From positions 4,189 through 68,188 of the forward strand of contig JAXDKG010000015.1 in the NCBI GenBank assembly GCA_034667225.1: a stretch of 64,000 bases of DNA, given 5' to 3'. This document shows, one piece after another, positions 39,191-48,901 of the stretch (position 1 is its first letter; the number at the start of each line of letters is the position of its first letter). Under the pieces are notes generated by a model, which ran no database searches, had not been told where the DNA came from, and saw only the letters and a list, made by a program, of their open reading frames with translations. Source of the stretch: DATMER01 sp034667225 (lineage in GTDB: Bacteria > Acidobacteriota > Thermoanaerobaculia > Multivoradales > UBA5704). The position numbers and the translations under genes are program-made.

Positions 39191-40705
39191 CTGCGGTTTC
39201 TCTCGCTCCTCGTCCTAATCTCGACGCTGACCGCTTGCGGCAGCGCGGGAGCTCCGGCTCCTGTCCAGAATGCAGCCTCTCCGGCCGTTCCGACGGTCAA
39301 GGTGGTCCCCCAGGAGCGCTGGGAGGACGCCGTCCTCTACTTCGTCATCACCGACCGCTTCGCCGACGGCGACACCCGCAACAACCGGCAGGTCAACCCC
39401 AAGGCCAAGGGGACGTTCCACGGCGGCGACCTGGCCGGCCTTCGCCAGCAGCTCGATCAGATTGCCGAGCTGGGCGTGACCGCGATCTGGATCACCTCGC
39501 CGGTGGACCAGATCGACGGCTTCGTCACTGGCGCCGGCTTCCCCGACTGGGGCTACCATGGCTACTGGGCCGACGATTTCACCCGGATGGACCCGCGCTT
39601 CGGTTCCGAGGAGGAGCTGAAGGCCCTGGTGGACGATGCCCATGCTCGGGGGATCAAGGTGCTCCTGGACGTGGTCTACAACCACGCCGGGTACGAGTCC
39701 AAGTACGTCACCAGCCCGCGGACTTCCGGGTGGATGCGGGTCGGCGGCACCTGCGGCATGGACGACCTGACCTCGTGCCTGTCGGGGCTGCCCGATTTTA
39801 AGACCGAGCTGCCCGAGGTGGCCGAGTACCTGATCGATGCCCATCTCGACCGCGCCGAGCGGGCCGGAGTGGACGGCTACCGGCTGGACACCGTCAAGCA
39901 CGTGGATCACCCCTTCTGGCAGGAGCACCGGCGCCTCACCCGCGAGCGGATGGGCAAGGACTTCTTCCTCATCGGCGAAGTCTGGGGCGGCGACGCGAAG
40001 TCGCTCGACCCCTGGTTTTCCACCGATGAGATGGACGCCGGCTTCGACTTCTCCTTCCAGGGGAGCACTTTGGGCTGGCTCCAGGGACGGGGACGGACCG
40101 TGGCGTTCGACAAGTACCTCAAGTCGCGGGAGCAGGTCCGTGAGGGTTACTACCTGTCGCAGTACCTCTCCTCCCACGACGTCAAGGGCGCTCTCTCGAT
40201 CCTCGAAGGGGACCGGGAGCTGTTCCGGCTCGCGGCGCTGCTTCAGATGACCACGGAAGGGATTCCGACCATCTACTATGGCGAGGAGGTCGGCCGTCCG
40301 GGCGGCGACTGGCCGGACAACCGGAGCGACATGCCCTGGGGGGACAAACCCGTCCAGCCGGGCGCGGGCCTGCCGCGGGACGAGGCGCTGCGGGAGGACT
40401 ACAAGAGGATGATCGCGATCCGCCGCACGCATCCTTCCCTGTCTCGGGCTCCCCATACGAGCCTGTCGAGCGAGGGGGACCTGCTGGTCTTCCTGCGCCG
40501 GGACGAAGGGACGAAGGACGCGGTGGTCGTGGCCGTCAATCGGGGGGCCGCGCCGGCCACGGCCTCTTTCGACGTCCCGGCCGAGTGGGGGAGCGCGCAG
40601 GTCCGCGATTTCTGGAAAGATGAGGACGTGCCGCGCTCCGGCAGCCGGATCGAGATCACGGTCGCACCGCGCGATGCGCGCATCCTGGGGGCGGGAAATG
40701 GCTGA
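39191..40705 (+). CDS. GH13 alpha-amylase-family lipoprotein
   Basis: A 504-residue enzyme cleaving alpha-1,4-glucan, probably tethered outside the inner membrane or on the surface. The (beta/alpha)8 motifs are DVVYNHAG, GYRLDTVKHV (nucleophile about D233), LIGEVWGG (acid about E263) and SSHD (about D330). The likely start is a CTG at 39191 because AGGAGG sits five bases upstream and the frame then reads LRFLSLLVLISTLTAC, a lipoprotein signal with lipobox before Cys-Gly. No ATG, GTG or TTG is in frame between there and the preceding promoter; a GTG at 39302 would delete the signal. First gene of the maltodextrin operon; malK overlaps its end by 8 bp. Confidence 0.88.
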   Translation: MRFLSLLVLISTLTACGSAGAPAPVQNAASPAVPTVKVVPQERWEDAVLYFVITDRFADGDTRNNRQVNPKAKGTFHGGDLAGLRQQLDQIAELGVTAIWITSPVDQIDGFVTGAGFPDWGYHGYWADDFTRMDPRFGSEEELKALVDDAHARGIKVLLDVVYNHAGYESKYVTSPRTSGWMRVGGTCGMDDLTSCLSGLPDFKTELPEVAEYLIDAHLDRAERAGVDGYRLDTVKHVDHPFWQEHRRLTRERMGKDFFLIGEVWGGDAKSLDPWFSTDEMDAGFDFSFQGSTLGWLQGRGRTVAFDKYLKSREQVREGYYLSQYLSSHDVKGALSILEGDRELFRLAALLQMTTEGIPTIYYGEEVGRPGGDWPDNRSDMPWGDKPVQPGAGLPRDEALREDYKRMIAIRRTHPSLSRAPHTSLSSEGDLLVFLRRDEGTKDAVVVAVNRGAAPATASFDVPAEWGSAQVRDFWKDEDVPRSGSRIEITVAPRDARILGAGNG

Positions 40706-41768
40706 GGTGACGTTCGATCACGTGAAGAAGAGCTACGGCCCGGTCACGGTCATCGAGGACTTCAGCCTCGCGATCCGGGACCAGGAGTTCATGGTGCTCG
40801 TGGGACCGTCGGGCTGCGGCAAGTCCACGGCGTTGCGCATGATCGCCGGGCTCGAGGAGATCACGGGCGGCAAGGTCTCAATCGGCGACCGGGTGGTCAA
40901 CGACGTGCCGCCCAAGGACCGCGACATTGCCATGGTTTTCCAGAGCTACGCGCTCTATCCGCACATGAGCGTGCGGGAAAACCTGGAGTTCGCCCTCAAG
41001 ATCCGCAAGACCCCGAAGGAGGAGCTGGACCGACGGGTGCGCGAGGCCGCGGACATCCTGGGCATCACCGAGTACCTGGACCGCAAGCCCAAGCAGCTCT
41101 CCGGCGGCCAGCGCCAGCGCGTCGCCCTGGGCCGCGCCATCGTGCGCAAGCCGTCCGTGTTCCTGTTCGACGAGCCGCTCTCGAACCTGGACGCCAAGCT
41201 GCGCGTCCAGATGCGCGCCGAGATCACCAAGCTCCAGAAGGGTCTCAAGACGACGACCGTCTACGTGACTCACGATCAGATCGAAGCCATGACCATGGGG
41301 CACCGCATTGCCATTATGAAGACCGGCCAGCTGCAGCAGGTCGGCACGCCGCTGGAGGTCTACGAGCGGCCGGCCAATCTGTTCGTGGCCGGCTTCATCG
41401 GCACGCCGCCCATGAATCTGGTCCCGGCGGTCTTGAAGGATGGCAGGATCGTCGCGTCCGGCTTCGAGCTGCCCCTGCCCGCGGCCCAGTCCGGGGCCGG
41501 AGACGGCCGCAAGGTAATCGTCGGCATCCGGCCTGAGAACATTCGCGAGGCGGCACGCGGGGGCGAGACGGCCAAAGTGAACGCCAAAGTCGATTTCGTC
41601 GAGCCGCTCGGCCACGAGGTCATCGTCCACGGCCGGATCGGGGATGACATCCTGGTCGCCAAGCTCGATCCGCACCGGGCTCCCGAAATTGGCTCCGACA
41701 TCGCGCTCGAGATCGAGCTGAACGCGCTCCATCTCTTCGACGCCGCCACTGAGCAGCGCCTGGCATAG
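40698..41768 (+). CDS. malK: maltodextrin-type ABC transporter ATPase (MalK/UgpC family)
   Basis: A 356-residue ATP-binding subunit powering sugar import. Walker A is GPSGCGKST, the Q-loop FQSYALYPHMSV, the signature LSGGQRQR, Walker B VFLFDEPLSNLD and the switch His in VTHDQIEAMTM. The C-terminal regulatory TOBE part has VGIRPENI. Start is the ATG at 40698, within the last codons of the amylase gene. It works with MalE, MalF and MalG that follow. Confidence 0.93.
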   Translation: MAEVTFDHVKKSYGPVTVIEDFSLAIRDQEFMVLVGPSGCGKSTALRMIAGLEEITGGKVSIGDRVVNDVPPKDRDIAMVFQSYALYPHMSVRENLEFALKIRKTPKEELDRRVREAADILGITEYLDRKPKQLSGGQRQRVALGRAIVRKPSVFLFDEPLSNLDAKLRVQMRAEITKLQKGLKTTTVYVTHDQIEAMTMGHRIAIMKTGQLQQVGTPLEVYERPANLFVAGFIGTPPMNLVPAVLKDGRIVASGFELPLPAAQSGAGDGRKVIVGIRPENIREAARGGETAKVNAKVDFVEPLGHEVIVHGRIGDDILVAKLDPHRAPEIGSDIALEIELNALHLFDAATEQRLA

Positions 41769-41789
41769 CTTCAACAAAGGAGAACCCGC

Positions 41790-42980
41790 ATGAGATCCGG
41801 AATCGTCCTGCTGGCCCTGCTTCTCTCAGCTCCGGCCGTGGCTCAGAAAGAGATCGTGGTCTGGCACGGCTATCGCGGCGGCGAGAAGGCGGCCTTCGAA
41901 AAGGTTGTCAATCAGTTCAACCAGTCCCAGAAGGGGATCAAGGTCTCTACCCTGGCCGTCCCCTACGACGCTTTCGCCGACAAGATCACCGCGGCCGTGC
42001 CTCGCGGTAAGGGTCCGGATGTCTTCATCTTTGCCCAGGACCGCCTCGGCGGCTGGATCGCGGCCGGCAACACGGTGGAGCCGCTCGACTTCTTTCTCGA
42101 CGACAAGATCAAGGGGCGCTACCTAAAGGCCACGATGGATGCCATGACCTACCAGGGGAACGTCTACGGCCTCCCCCTGAACTTCAAGGTCATCACGCTG
42201 ATCTACAACAAGAAGCTCATGCCCACACCGCCGAAGACCTCGGCCGAGCTGGTCGCGATGGGCAAGAAGCTCACCGGCGCCGGCCGCTTCGGCCTCGCCT
42301 ACTGGTACTCGGACTTCTACTACCATGCCGCGCTGATGAACGGCTTCGGCGGCGGCGTCTTCGGCGCTGGGCGCAAGCCCACCGTCAACTCGGCCCCGAA
42401 CATCCAGTCGCTGGACCTTCTCAACAAATGGATCGGCCAGAAGTTCATGCCCGAGGAGCCCTCGACGGCCCTGATCACGGCGCTATTCAACCAGGGCAAG
42501 GCGGCCATGGTTTTCTCCGGCCCCTGGTTTCTTGGCGAAGTTTCCAAGGACATCGACTACGGGCTCGCGCCGCTGCCCACCCTCAACGAAGCCGGCGGCA
42601 AGCCCATGCGCCCCTGGATGACGGTCGAGGGCGTGTACATCGCCGCCCCGTCGAAGAACAAGGACGCGGCTTTCGAGTTCATCAAATATGTGACCGATGT
42701 GCCCGCCGCCAAGGTCCTGGCGCTGGAGGGCAGGCAGACCCCGGCCAACAAGACGGTCTATGCGGACCCGCAGGTCTCCAAGGACCCGATCCTGGCCGCC
42801 TTCCGCAAGCAGGTAGACGTTGCCGTGCCCATGCCCAACTATCCCGAGATGAGCATGGTCTGGTCGCCGGTGACCACGGCCATGAACACGATCGCGAAGA
42901 AGACCGCGACGCCGAAGCAGGCCATGGACATCGCCCAGAAGGAAGTGATCGAGCGCATCGCCAACCTCCAGAAGAAATGA
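41790..42980 (+). CDS. malE: maltodextrin-binding protein (MalE-like)
   Basis: A 396-residue periplasmic extracellular solute-binding protein family 1 member with a signal peptide (MRSGIVLLALLLSAPAVAQ). The mature protein opens with EIVVWHGYRGGEKAAFEKVV, typical of MalE, and contains DVFIFAQDRLGGW, GLPLNFKVITLIYNK and the late GKPMRPWMTVEGVYIAAPSKN. It would deliver oligosaccharide to the MalFGK complex. It is 21 bp behind malK with AAAGGAG upstream, and malF overlaps its stop by 4 bp (ATGA). A paralogue lies at 52389. Confidence 0.92.
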   Translation: MRSGIVLLALLLSAPAVAQKEIVVWHGYRGGEKAAFEKVVNQFNQSQKGIKVSTLAVPYDAFADKITAAVPRGKGPDVFIFAQDRLGGWIAAGNTVEPLDFFLDDKIKGRYLKATMDAMTYQGNVYGLPLNFKVITLIYNKKLMPTPPKTSAELVAMGKKLTGAGRFGLAYWYSDFYYHAALMNGFGGGVFGAGRKPTVNSAPNIQSLDLLNKWIGQKFMPEEPSTALITALFNQGKAAMVFSGPWFLGEVSKDIDYGLAPLPTLNEAGGKPMRPWMTVEGVYIAAPSKNKDAAFEFIKYVTDVPAAKVLALEGRQTPANKTVYADPQVSKDPILAAFRKQVDVAVPMPNYPEMSMVWSPVTTAMNTIAKKTATPKQAMDIAQKEVIERIANLQKK

Positions 42981-45001
42981 CGGACACGGCCCCCTCCCAC
43001 CGCCGCCGGTTCCTGATCGGCCTGACCGTCGCCGCGCTGGTCGCGGCCTTCCTCGGCGCATCCCTGCTCGCGGCGGCGCGCGCCGGGGAGAGCCGCGAGC
43101 GGTCCGAGCGCCGGTCGGTGGTGACTCTCCTGGCCCTGGCCCAATTGATCGACCGGGCCGGCGGCGGAGCCCCGGCGGCCGAGGAGGGAATGGGGATCGG
43201 CGACGAGCTAGCGGCCCTGGAGGAGCCCGAGGCTACCGAGGACTCGGGCGAGCCCGTCCGGCGCGCCGTGGCCGCCTTTGCCGCCGCCCATCCGGAGGTC
43301 AAGGCAGTCCGGGTGGTCGCTTTCGAGGGCATCCGGCTGGAGGCGTCCACCAATCCGGAAGATAAAGCCCCCCGGCGGCTGGAGCGGGAGGAGAAACCGC
43401 TCTACGATCTCGGGCAGAAGCTGCGTGCCGCCGTGGCGGGCAACCGGGAGGGGTTGGAAGGGGCGGCCCGCGCCGAGGAGGTCGCCGTCGAGCGCCTGCC
43501 CGGCGGGCTGCTCCGCCTCTCGGCCCCGGTCGAGCAGGCCGGCGAAGTGACCGGCATGGTTCAGATGGACGCGGATCCGGCCGAGGTCCGCGCTGTCTTC
43601 CCCTGGCTGCCGGCGGTCCTCGCCTGGCTGGTGCCGGTCGTCCTTTTCTTCCTCCTCTCGCTCGTGCTCGGCGAAAGGCGGAAGCTCCTCGCCGCCGCAT
43701 CCATCGTCCTCCTTCTCGCCACCCTCCTGGCCTTCGCAAGCTGGTCGCGCCGCGCCCTGGAAACAGAGCGTCGGACGACCGCGCAAACCATGGCCGCCGA
43801 CGTGAAGCGGGAGGGGGAGCGCGCCGAGGCTCTGCTCTCGGAGCTGGGCCTGCCTGCCGAGCCGCCGCTCACGCCCGAGCTGTGGGACGCCAACCTCTAC
43901 CGCGAGCCCCGAGGCCTGATCCGCACCGGCGGGGTCGTGGACGAGGGCCGGCTCGGCGAGCTGGTCGGAGCGGATGCCGGCCGGCTGACCCGCTCAGTCG
44001 TCGTCCTGGCGCTGATCGCGCTCGGGCTGCTGGCCTTCGTCGGCTGGGGCTGGGCCGCGCGCACCGGCGCCGCGCTCCTCCAGTACCGCTTCGCCTATGC
44101 CTACACCCTGCCGGCTATGCTCGGCATGATCTTCCTGGCCATCTTCCCGTTCTTCTACAGCGTCATCCTGTCGTTCACCAACTCCAACATCTACAACACC
44201 GATCAATCGGTTTTCGAGAACTGGGTCGGGCTCGACAACTTCGTCGACATCCTGGGCGATTTCAGCGTGGTGCAACGGACCGCCGAGGGGCTGGTCTGGG
44301 ACTATCAGAATTTCTACTGGACGTTGGGCTTCACCCTCGTCTGGACGGTCACCAACGTCCTGCTCGGCGTGACTTTCGGGCTGCTGCTGGCGCTGGCCCT
44401 GAACATCAAGGGGCTCGCCCTCCGCGCGGTTTACCGCGTAATTCTCATCCTCCCCTGGGCGCTGCCGACCTACATCACGGCGCTGGTCTTCAAGGGGATG
44501 TTCCACAAGCAGTTCGGAGTGATCAACCAGATCTTCCAGATTTTCGGCGCCGAGCCGATCGCCTGGTTCGACCGCCCGCTGACCTCGTTCCTGGCGGTGC
44601 TCACCACGAACGGCTGGCTGTCCTTTCCGTTCATGATGGTCGTCTCCCTCGGAGCCCTGCAATCGATCCCGGCAGACCTCTACGAAGCGGCCCGGGTGGA
44701 CGGCGCCACCCGCTGGCAGCAGTTCAAGGCGATCACCATGCCTTCGCTGCGGCCCGCGCTGGTGCCGGCGATCATCCTTTCGGTCATCTGGACGTTCAAC
44801 CAGTTCATCGTCATCTTCCTGGTCTCGGCAGGCGAGCCGGGCCGGTCGACCGAGATCCTGGTCACCCAGTCCTACAAGATCGCGTTCGAGCAGTACCGGT
44901 ACGGCTACGCGGCCGCCTACGCGATGGTCATCTTCGTGATCCTGCTGGCCTATGGCACCTGGCAGAACAGGATGACCAAGGCCACGGAGGCCATCGCATG
45001 A
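42977..45001 (+). CDS. malF: MalF-type permease with a large N-terminal membrane/periplasmic extension
   Basis: A 674-residue inner-membrane subunit. The C-terminal half (about 370-674) is a normal ABC sugar permease with the EAA loop YEAARVDGATRWQQFKAITMP contacting MalK. The N-terminal half is unusual: a helix at about 11-34, a periplasmic stretch of about 170 residues, two helices at about 208-255, another short external stretch and a helix at about 339-360. This resembles a sensor-like module, not the P2 loop of E. coli MalF, which lies between later helices. The extension is Ala/Glu/Arg-rich. The start overlaps malE, and malG overlaps its stop by 4 bp. Confidence 0.88.
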   Translation: MTDTAPSHRRRFLIGLTVAALVAAFLGASLLAAARAGESRERSERRSVVTLLALAQLIDRAGGGAPAAEEGMGIGDELAALEEPEATEDSGEPVRRAVAAFAAAHPEVKAVRVVAFEGIRLEASTNPEDKAPRRLEREEKPLYDLGQKLRAAVAGNREGLEGAARAEEVAVERLPGGLLRLSAPVEQAGEVTGMVQMDADPAEVRAVFPWLPAVLAWLVPVVLFFLLSLVLGERRKLLAAASIVLLLATLLAFASWSRRALETERRTTAQTMAADVKREGERAEALLSELGLPAEPPLTPELWDANLYREPRGLIRTGGVVDEGRLGELVGADAGRLTRSVVVLALIALGLLAFVGWGWAARTGAALLQYRFAYAYTLPAMLGMIFLAIFPFFYSVILSFTNSNIYNTDQSVFENWVGLDNFVDILGDFSVVQRTAEGLVWDYQNFYWTLGFTLVWTVTNVLLGVTFGLLLALALNIKGLALRAVYRVILILPWALPTYITALVFKGMFHKQFGVINQIFQIFGAEPIAWFDRPLTSFLAVLTTNGWLSFPFMMVVSLGALQSIPADLYEAARVDGATRWQQFKAITMPSLRPALVPAIILSVIWTFNQFIVIFLVSAGEPGRSTEILVTQSYKIAFEQYRYGYAAAYAMVIFVILLAYGTWQNRMTKATEAIA

Positions 45002-45870
45002 AACGAGGAGAAGTCCGCCATTGGCCGGTCCATATCTTCGTACTGATCATGGTGATCGTCACGCTCTATCCCGTGCTATTCGTCATCACGATCGCCTTCT
45101 CCGGAGGCCAGACCCTGAGCATCGCGGACCTGCCCCAGGACCCGACGATCGGGGACCGGCTGCGCGCGATCTTGCCCTGGCCGGAGCAGGTCTCGACCGA
45201 GAACTTCCGTTCGCTCTTCGCCGACCAGCCGTTCGCCCGCTGGCTGCTCAACAGCATCGTCATCTCGCTGGCGACGACGGTTGTGGGCGTTTTCCTGGCG
45301 AGCACCGCGGCCTATGCGTTCTCCCGCTTCCGCTTCCCGGGCCGGCGGGCCGGCCTGATGATGTTCCTGGTGTCGCAGATGTTCCCCGCCACGCTGATGC
45401 TGATCCCGCTCTACATCCTGATCGTGCAGGTGCTCGGGCTGGAATCGAGCTACGTCGGCCTGGTGCTCATGTACGCGCAGACGGCGATCCCGCTCTGCGT
45501 CTGGATGATGAAAGGATATTTCGACACCATCCCCAAGGAGCTGGAAGAATCGGCGCTGATCGACGGCGCGTCGCAATCGACCATCTTCTTCCGCATCGTG
45601 CTGCCGCTGGCCAAGCCGGCCGTGGCGGTGACGGCTCTCTTCTCGTTCATGACGGCGTGGAACGAGTTCGTGCAGGCCGCGACGTTCATGAACAAGGAGC
45701 AGATGTACACGGCCCCCGTGGGCCTGCGCTTCTTCGTCAGCGGGTTCTCGGAGCAGTGGGGCTACTTCGCCGCGGGATCGATCATCGCGGCAATTCCGGT
45801 GGTGGTCCTGTTTCTGTTCCTGCAAAAGTATCTGGTCTCCGGCCTCACCGCCGGGGCCGTAAAAGGTTAA
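44998..45870 (+). CDS. malG: maltodextrin ABC transporter permease MalG-like
   Basis: A 290-residue inner-membrane permease with six predicted helices. The N-terminal helix is HIFVLIMVIVTLYPVLFV; the EAA loop is EESALIDGASQSTIFFRIVLP, followed by LAKPAVAVTALFSFMTAWNEF. It pairs with MalF for import of sugar. It overlaps malF by 4 bp (ATGA) and is followed by the DOMON gene after 24 bp with AAGGAGG. Confidence 0.93.
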   Translation: MKRGEVRHWPVHIFVLIMVIVTLYPVLFVITIAFSGGQTLSIADLPQDPTIGDRLRAILPWPEQVSTENFRSLFADQPFARWLLNSIVISLATTVVGVFLASTAAYAFSRFRFPGRRAGLMMFLVSQMFPATLMLIPLYILIVQVLGLESSYVGLVLMYAQTAIPLCVWMMKGYFDTIPKELEESALIDGASQSTIFFRIVLPLAKPAVAVTALFSFMTAWNEFVQAATFMNKEQMYTAPVGLRFFVSGFSEQWGYFAAGSIIAAIPVVVLFLFLQKYLVSGLTAGAVKG

Positions 45871-45894
45871 AGTCCCAACAAGGAGGTTCGTATC

Positions 45895-46677
45895 ATGGAT
45901 AGGAAGCTTTTCATCGCGGGCGTGGCACTGCTTCTGCTGGCTGGCGCCGCTTCTGCCCAGAAAGTCTCGTTCAAGGACCCGACGGGCGACGACAACGGGC
46001 CGGGCAACTACACCTACCCGACCGACGGCGTCTACAAGCGCGGCTCTTTTGACATGACCGGCTTCGACGTCGAGACCAAAGGTGGCAAGGTCGATTTCGA
46101 CGTGACGCTCAACTCGCCCCTGGAGGACCCGTGGCGCATGGGCGGCGGTTTCTCCACCCAGATGATCTTCATCTTCATCGACAACAAGGAGGGCGGGTTC
46201 GCCGAGACCTTCCCCGGCCTGAACGTCAACTTCGCCGCGGGCGACGAGTGGGACCGGCTGGTCATCATCTCGCCGCAGCCCTCGGGCCGCCTCAAGACCG
46301 AAGTCGAGGCGAAGCTCGGCGCCGACATGGCCAAGGCGACCGTGATCCCGACCCGCACCAAGGGCGCGGGCCGCACGCTGTCGGCCACGGTCGACATGGC
46401 CGCGCTCGGCGAGGGCGATCCCTCGCAGTGGGGTTACCAGGTGCTGGTCCAATCCAATGAAGGCTTCCCCGAGGGCAAGGACCTGCTCACCCGCAAGGTC
46501 AACGAGTACGAGGGCCAGCACCGCTTCGGCGGCGGCACCGACTACGACTGCGATCCGGGCACGATAGACATCCTGGCCGCCGATGCCCAGACACAGCACG
46601 ACATGCTCAAGTACGAGTGCAATCCGGACGGCAGCGCCAAGCAGATGGCCACCCTCAAGATGGTCACCAAACAGTGA
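45895..46677 (+). CDS. glucodextranase-C/DOMON-like carbohydrate-binding protein
   Basis: A 260-residue exported protein with a signal peptide (FIAGVALLLLAGAASAQ). It matches the C-terminal binding module of glucodextranases and amylopullulanases: DPTGDDNGPGNYTYPTDGVY at the start and GSFDMTGFDVETKGGKVDFD after it. In those enzymes this domain binds glucan or anchors at the surface; here it is a free-standing protein. Context supports starch or oligosaccharide binding in the periplasm or outside. It follows malG directly. Confidence 0.82.
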   Translation: MDRKLFIAGVALLLLAGAASAQKVSFKDPTGDDNGPGNYTYPTDGVYKRGSFDMTGFDVETKGGKVDFDVTLNSPLEDPWRMGGGFSTQMIFIFIDNKEGGFAETFPGLNVNFAAGDEWDRLVIISPQPSGRLKTEVEAKLGADMAKATVIPTRTKGAGRTLSATVDMAALGEGDPSQWGYQVLVQSNEGFPEGKDLLTRKVNEYEGQHRFGGGTDYDCDPGTIDILAADAQTQHDMLKYECNPDGSAKQMATLKMVTKQ

Positions 46678-46712
46678 GCTGAAGCTGATTTTCAGAGAGG
46701 AGACCTTTTGAA

Positions 46713-48887
46713 ATGAGATGCAACAGGGGGTTCGCGATCGCTCTGCTGGCAGTTGCGGCTGCACTGGCCTCCGTGCCAGTGCATGCCGCCGACGGGCAAA
46801 CGCTGCTGATCACCGGCGAGGACTACACCAAGTGGCTGTGGGGCACCCAGCGCACGGACGGCAGCCTGTACAACTTCACAACCATTCCGAACGAGGGCTA
46901 CGGCGACAACGGCCAGGGCACGGAGATCAACCTGCTCCTGGCCTCCAAGCCCAACAAATGGGTCGAGGTCACGGGGCGCATCCAGTCGCGCTTCAGCCAG
47001 AACCAGTGGACCAACTTCGGCGGCTTCGGCGGCCGCAATCCGGCCTTCGAAAATCCTCCCGGGCCGCCCTGCGTGGGCGGTGACTGCGGCGAGTTCGACC
47101 CGCGCTCCAACGAGTACATCAAGATGCGCGGCCTGACCGCCCGCTTCACACCCGGCCTGAAATGGGTCGACGCCGTGACCATAGGCTCCAGCGACCTCGG
47201 CATGTTCGATCCGTTCACGATCGGCAAGATCCGCTACATCGACCGTGACAACGCCAAGGCCGTCCTCTTCCAGGGCGCTCTCGGCGGCCGCGCGGTCGGT
47301 TATGACCTCATCCGCGTCTCCCTGCCGCGTCTCTTCGCCGGTCCGAACTTCACCACCGGCGACTATGCCGCCGCCGACGGCGCTTACGGCCTACAGCTCC
47401 GGGCCACCCCGAGCCAGTACTTCGACATCAGCGGCATCATCGAACGGGTGAGCGACATCGAGGTGGACGTCACCGACCGCGACTTCGACGACGGCCGCGA
47501 CGTGGATTCGCGGTACAGCAACGACGTCTACGGTCTGAAGTTCGGCATCCATCCCGGCGGCATGTTCGACTTCCGGGCCGCGGCCTATCACTCCGAGTCC
47601 GAGTCCAACCCGGTCTTCGGCACGCCCACGGGCTTCGGCACCTCCGGCTTCTCGCCGGTCCCGGCCGGCGACCTGGACGACGAGGCCTTCAAGGTCAACG
47701 CCGACATCAATGATCCATTCGGCATCGGCCTCTCCTTCAACCTGGAGTACTTCGACATCGGCGCGGCCTACACGTCGGTGCTGGCGGCCCGCCGCGAGGT
47801 GGACGTCCTCCTCACCGAGGGCAACGACGGCTCCTGGGCCTTCCCCGGTCCCGACAACTCGGCCTTCGGCGTGTTCTCGGGCAACCCGACCCGGATCGGC
47901 TACGGCGGCTGGCAGGGCCCGGCCCAGCAGGTCGCCACGATCAACGTGGACAACGAGTTCACCGACTTCGACGAGGCGATGGCCGAGACGGTGATCGGCT
48001 GGAAGGGCATCACGGTCGCCCCGGTGTGGACGATCGGCGACCTCGACCTCTCGGCCGAGCTCTCCCTGATCGATTACAACACTGACTGGCAGGCCTGGGG
48101 CCAGGCGAACAAGCCGCTCGACCAGTCGCCCTATCCGAACTTCGAGTCGGACGCCGGCGTCAACTCCTACCGCAACGCCTTTGCGCCCTTCCAGGACAAG
48201 GAGACCCAGATCGCGCTGATCCGGGCCAAATACCTGCTGAACGTGGGCAAGGGCGTCGAGCTGTTCGGCAAGATCAAGATGATCGACGAGCAGGACGACC
48301 GCATGAACGATGCGCGCTTCCTGCCTTACAACGCCGACGGCAGCGTCCGGTTCTACTCGCCGGGCAACTCCAGCTCGTCGATCTTCTCCAACCCGCCGAC
48401 CATCACGGTCAACGGCGTCACGGGTCCGCAGTGGAAACCATTCGACAGCCTGAGCGACGACGACCGCGACATGGATTACAAGCTTTTCCAGCTCGGCGCG
48501 GGCTACCAGCTCACGGACAACCTCTACAGCTCGCTGACCTATGAGAACTACGACGTTGATCTCCAGGACGGCAACACGGCCTTCCAGGCGTACCAGCTCC
48601 ACAACATGTCCTCGGGCCAGCACGACAAGAACAAGCTGATCCTCTACGGCCGCTATGTCATCGGCGGCGCCGAGTTCGGCGCGAGCTACGAGTACAACTG
48701 GGGCGAGTTCGATCCCGACTTCGGCGGCGGCTTCGTGACCCAGTTCGCCACCCAGGAAATCGCGAACAACTTCGGCGTGCCGGTCGGCTCACCGGGCTTC
48801 GCCGGCCGCTTCGGCGGTTGGAACAGCCTGATCACCCGGGACTTCACGCAGCAGCGGATGAAAGTGTTCATGAAGGTGCGGTTCTAG
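46713..48887 (+). CDS. outer-membrane beta-barrel protein, probable maltodextrin porin
   Basis: A 724-residue protein with a signal peptide (AIALLAVAAALASVPVHAA). The body is beta-rich with alternating aromatic strands and extracellular-type loops (TDNLYSSLTYENYDVDLQD, GAEFGASYEYNWGEF), and it ends in Phe (KVFMKVRF), the usual BAM recognition residue of barrel proteins. There is no TonB box or plug. As part of the mal operon it is a likely LamB analogue, though unrelated to LamB in recognisable sequence. The role is inferred from position and fold. Confidence 0.78.
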   Translation: MRCNRGFAIALLAVAAALASVPVHAADGQTLLITGEDYTKWLWGTQRTDGSLYNFTTIPNEGYGDNGQGTEINLLLASKPNKWVEVTGRIQSRFSQNQWTNFGGFGGRNPAFENPPGPPCVGGDCGEFDPRSNEYIKMRGLTARFTPGLKWVDAVTIGSSDLGMFDPFTIGKIRYIDRDNAKAVLFQGALGGRAVGYDLIRVSLPRLFAGPNFTTGDYAAADGAYGLQLRATPSQYFDISGIIERVSDIEVDVTDRDFDDGRDVDSRYSNDVYGLKFGIHPGGMFDFRAAAYHSESESNPVFGTPTGFGTSGFSPVPAGDLDDEAFKVNADINDPFGIGLSFNLEYFDIGAAYTSVLAARREVDVLLTEGNDGSWAFPGPDNSAFGVFSGNPTRIGYGGWQGPAQQVATINVDNEFTDFDEAMAETVIGWKGITVAPVWTIGDLDLSAELSLIDYNTDWQAWGQANKPLDQSPYPNFESDAGVNSYRNAFAPFQDKETQIALIRAKYLLNVGKGVELFGKIKMIDEQDDRMNDARFLPYNADGSVRFYSPGNSSSSIFSNPPTITVNGVTGPQWKPFDSLSDDDRDMDYKLFQLGAGYQLTDNLYSSLTYENYDVDLQDGNTAFQAYQLHNMSSGQHDKNKLILYGRYVIGGAEFGASYEYNWGEFDPDFGGGFVTQFATQEIANNFGVPVGSPGFAGRFGGWNSLITRDFTQQRMKVFMKVRF

Positions 48888-48901
48888 ACATGGTTCCAGG
48901 T

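Noticed and set aside
47391..48623. 410-residue minus-strand frame inside the barrel gene
   Set aside because: Shadow of the outer-membrane protein gene, which has a signal peptide and C-terminal Phe.
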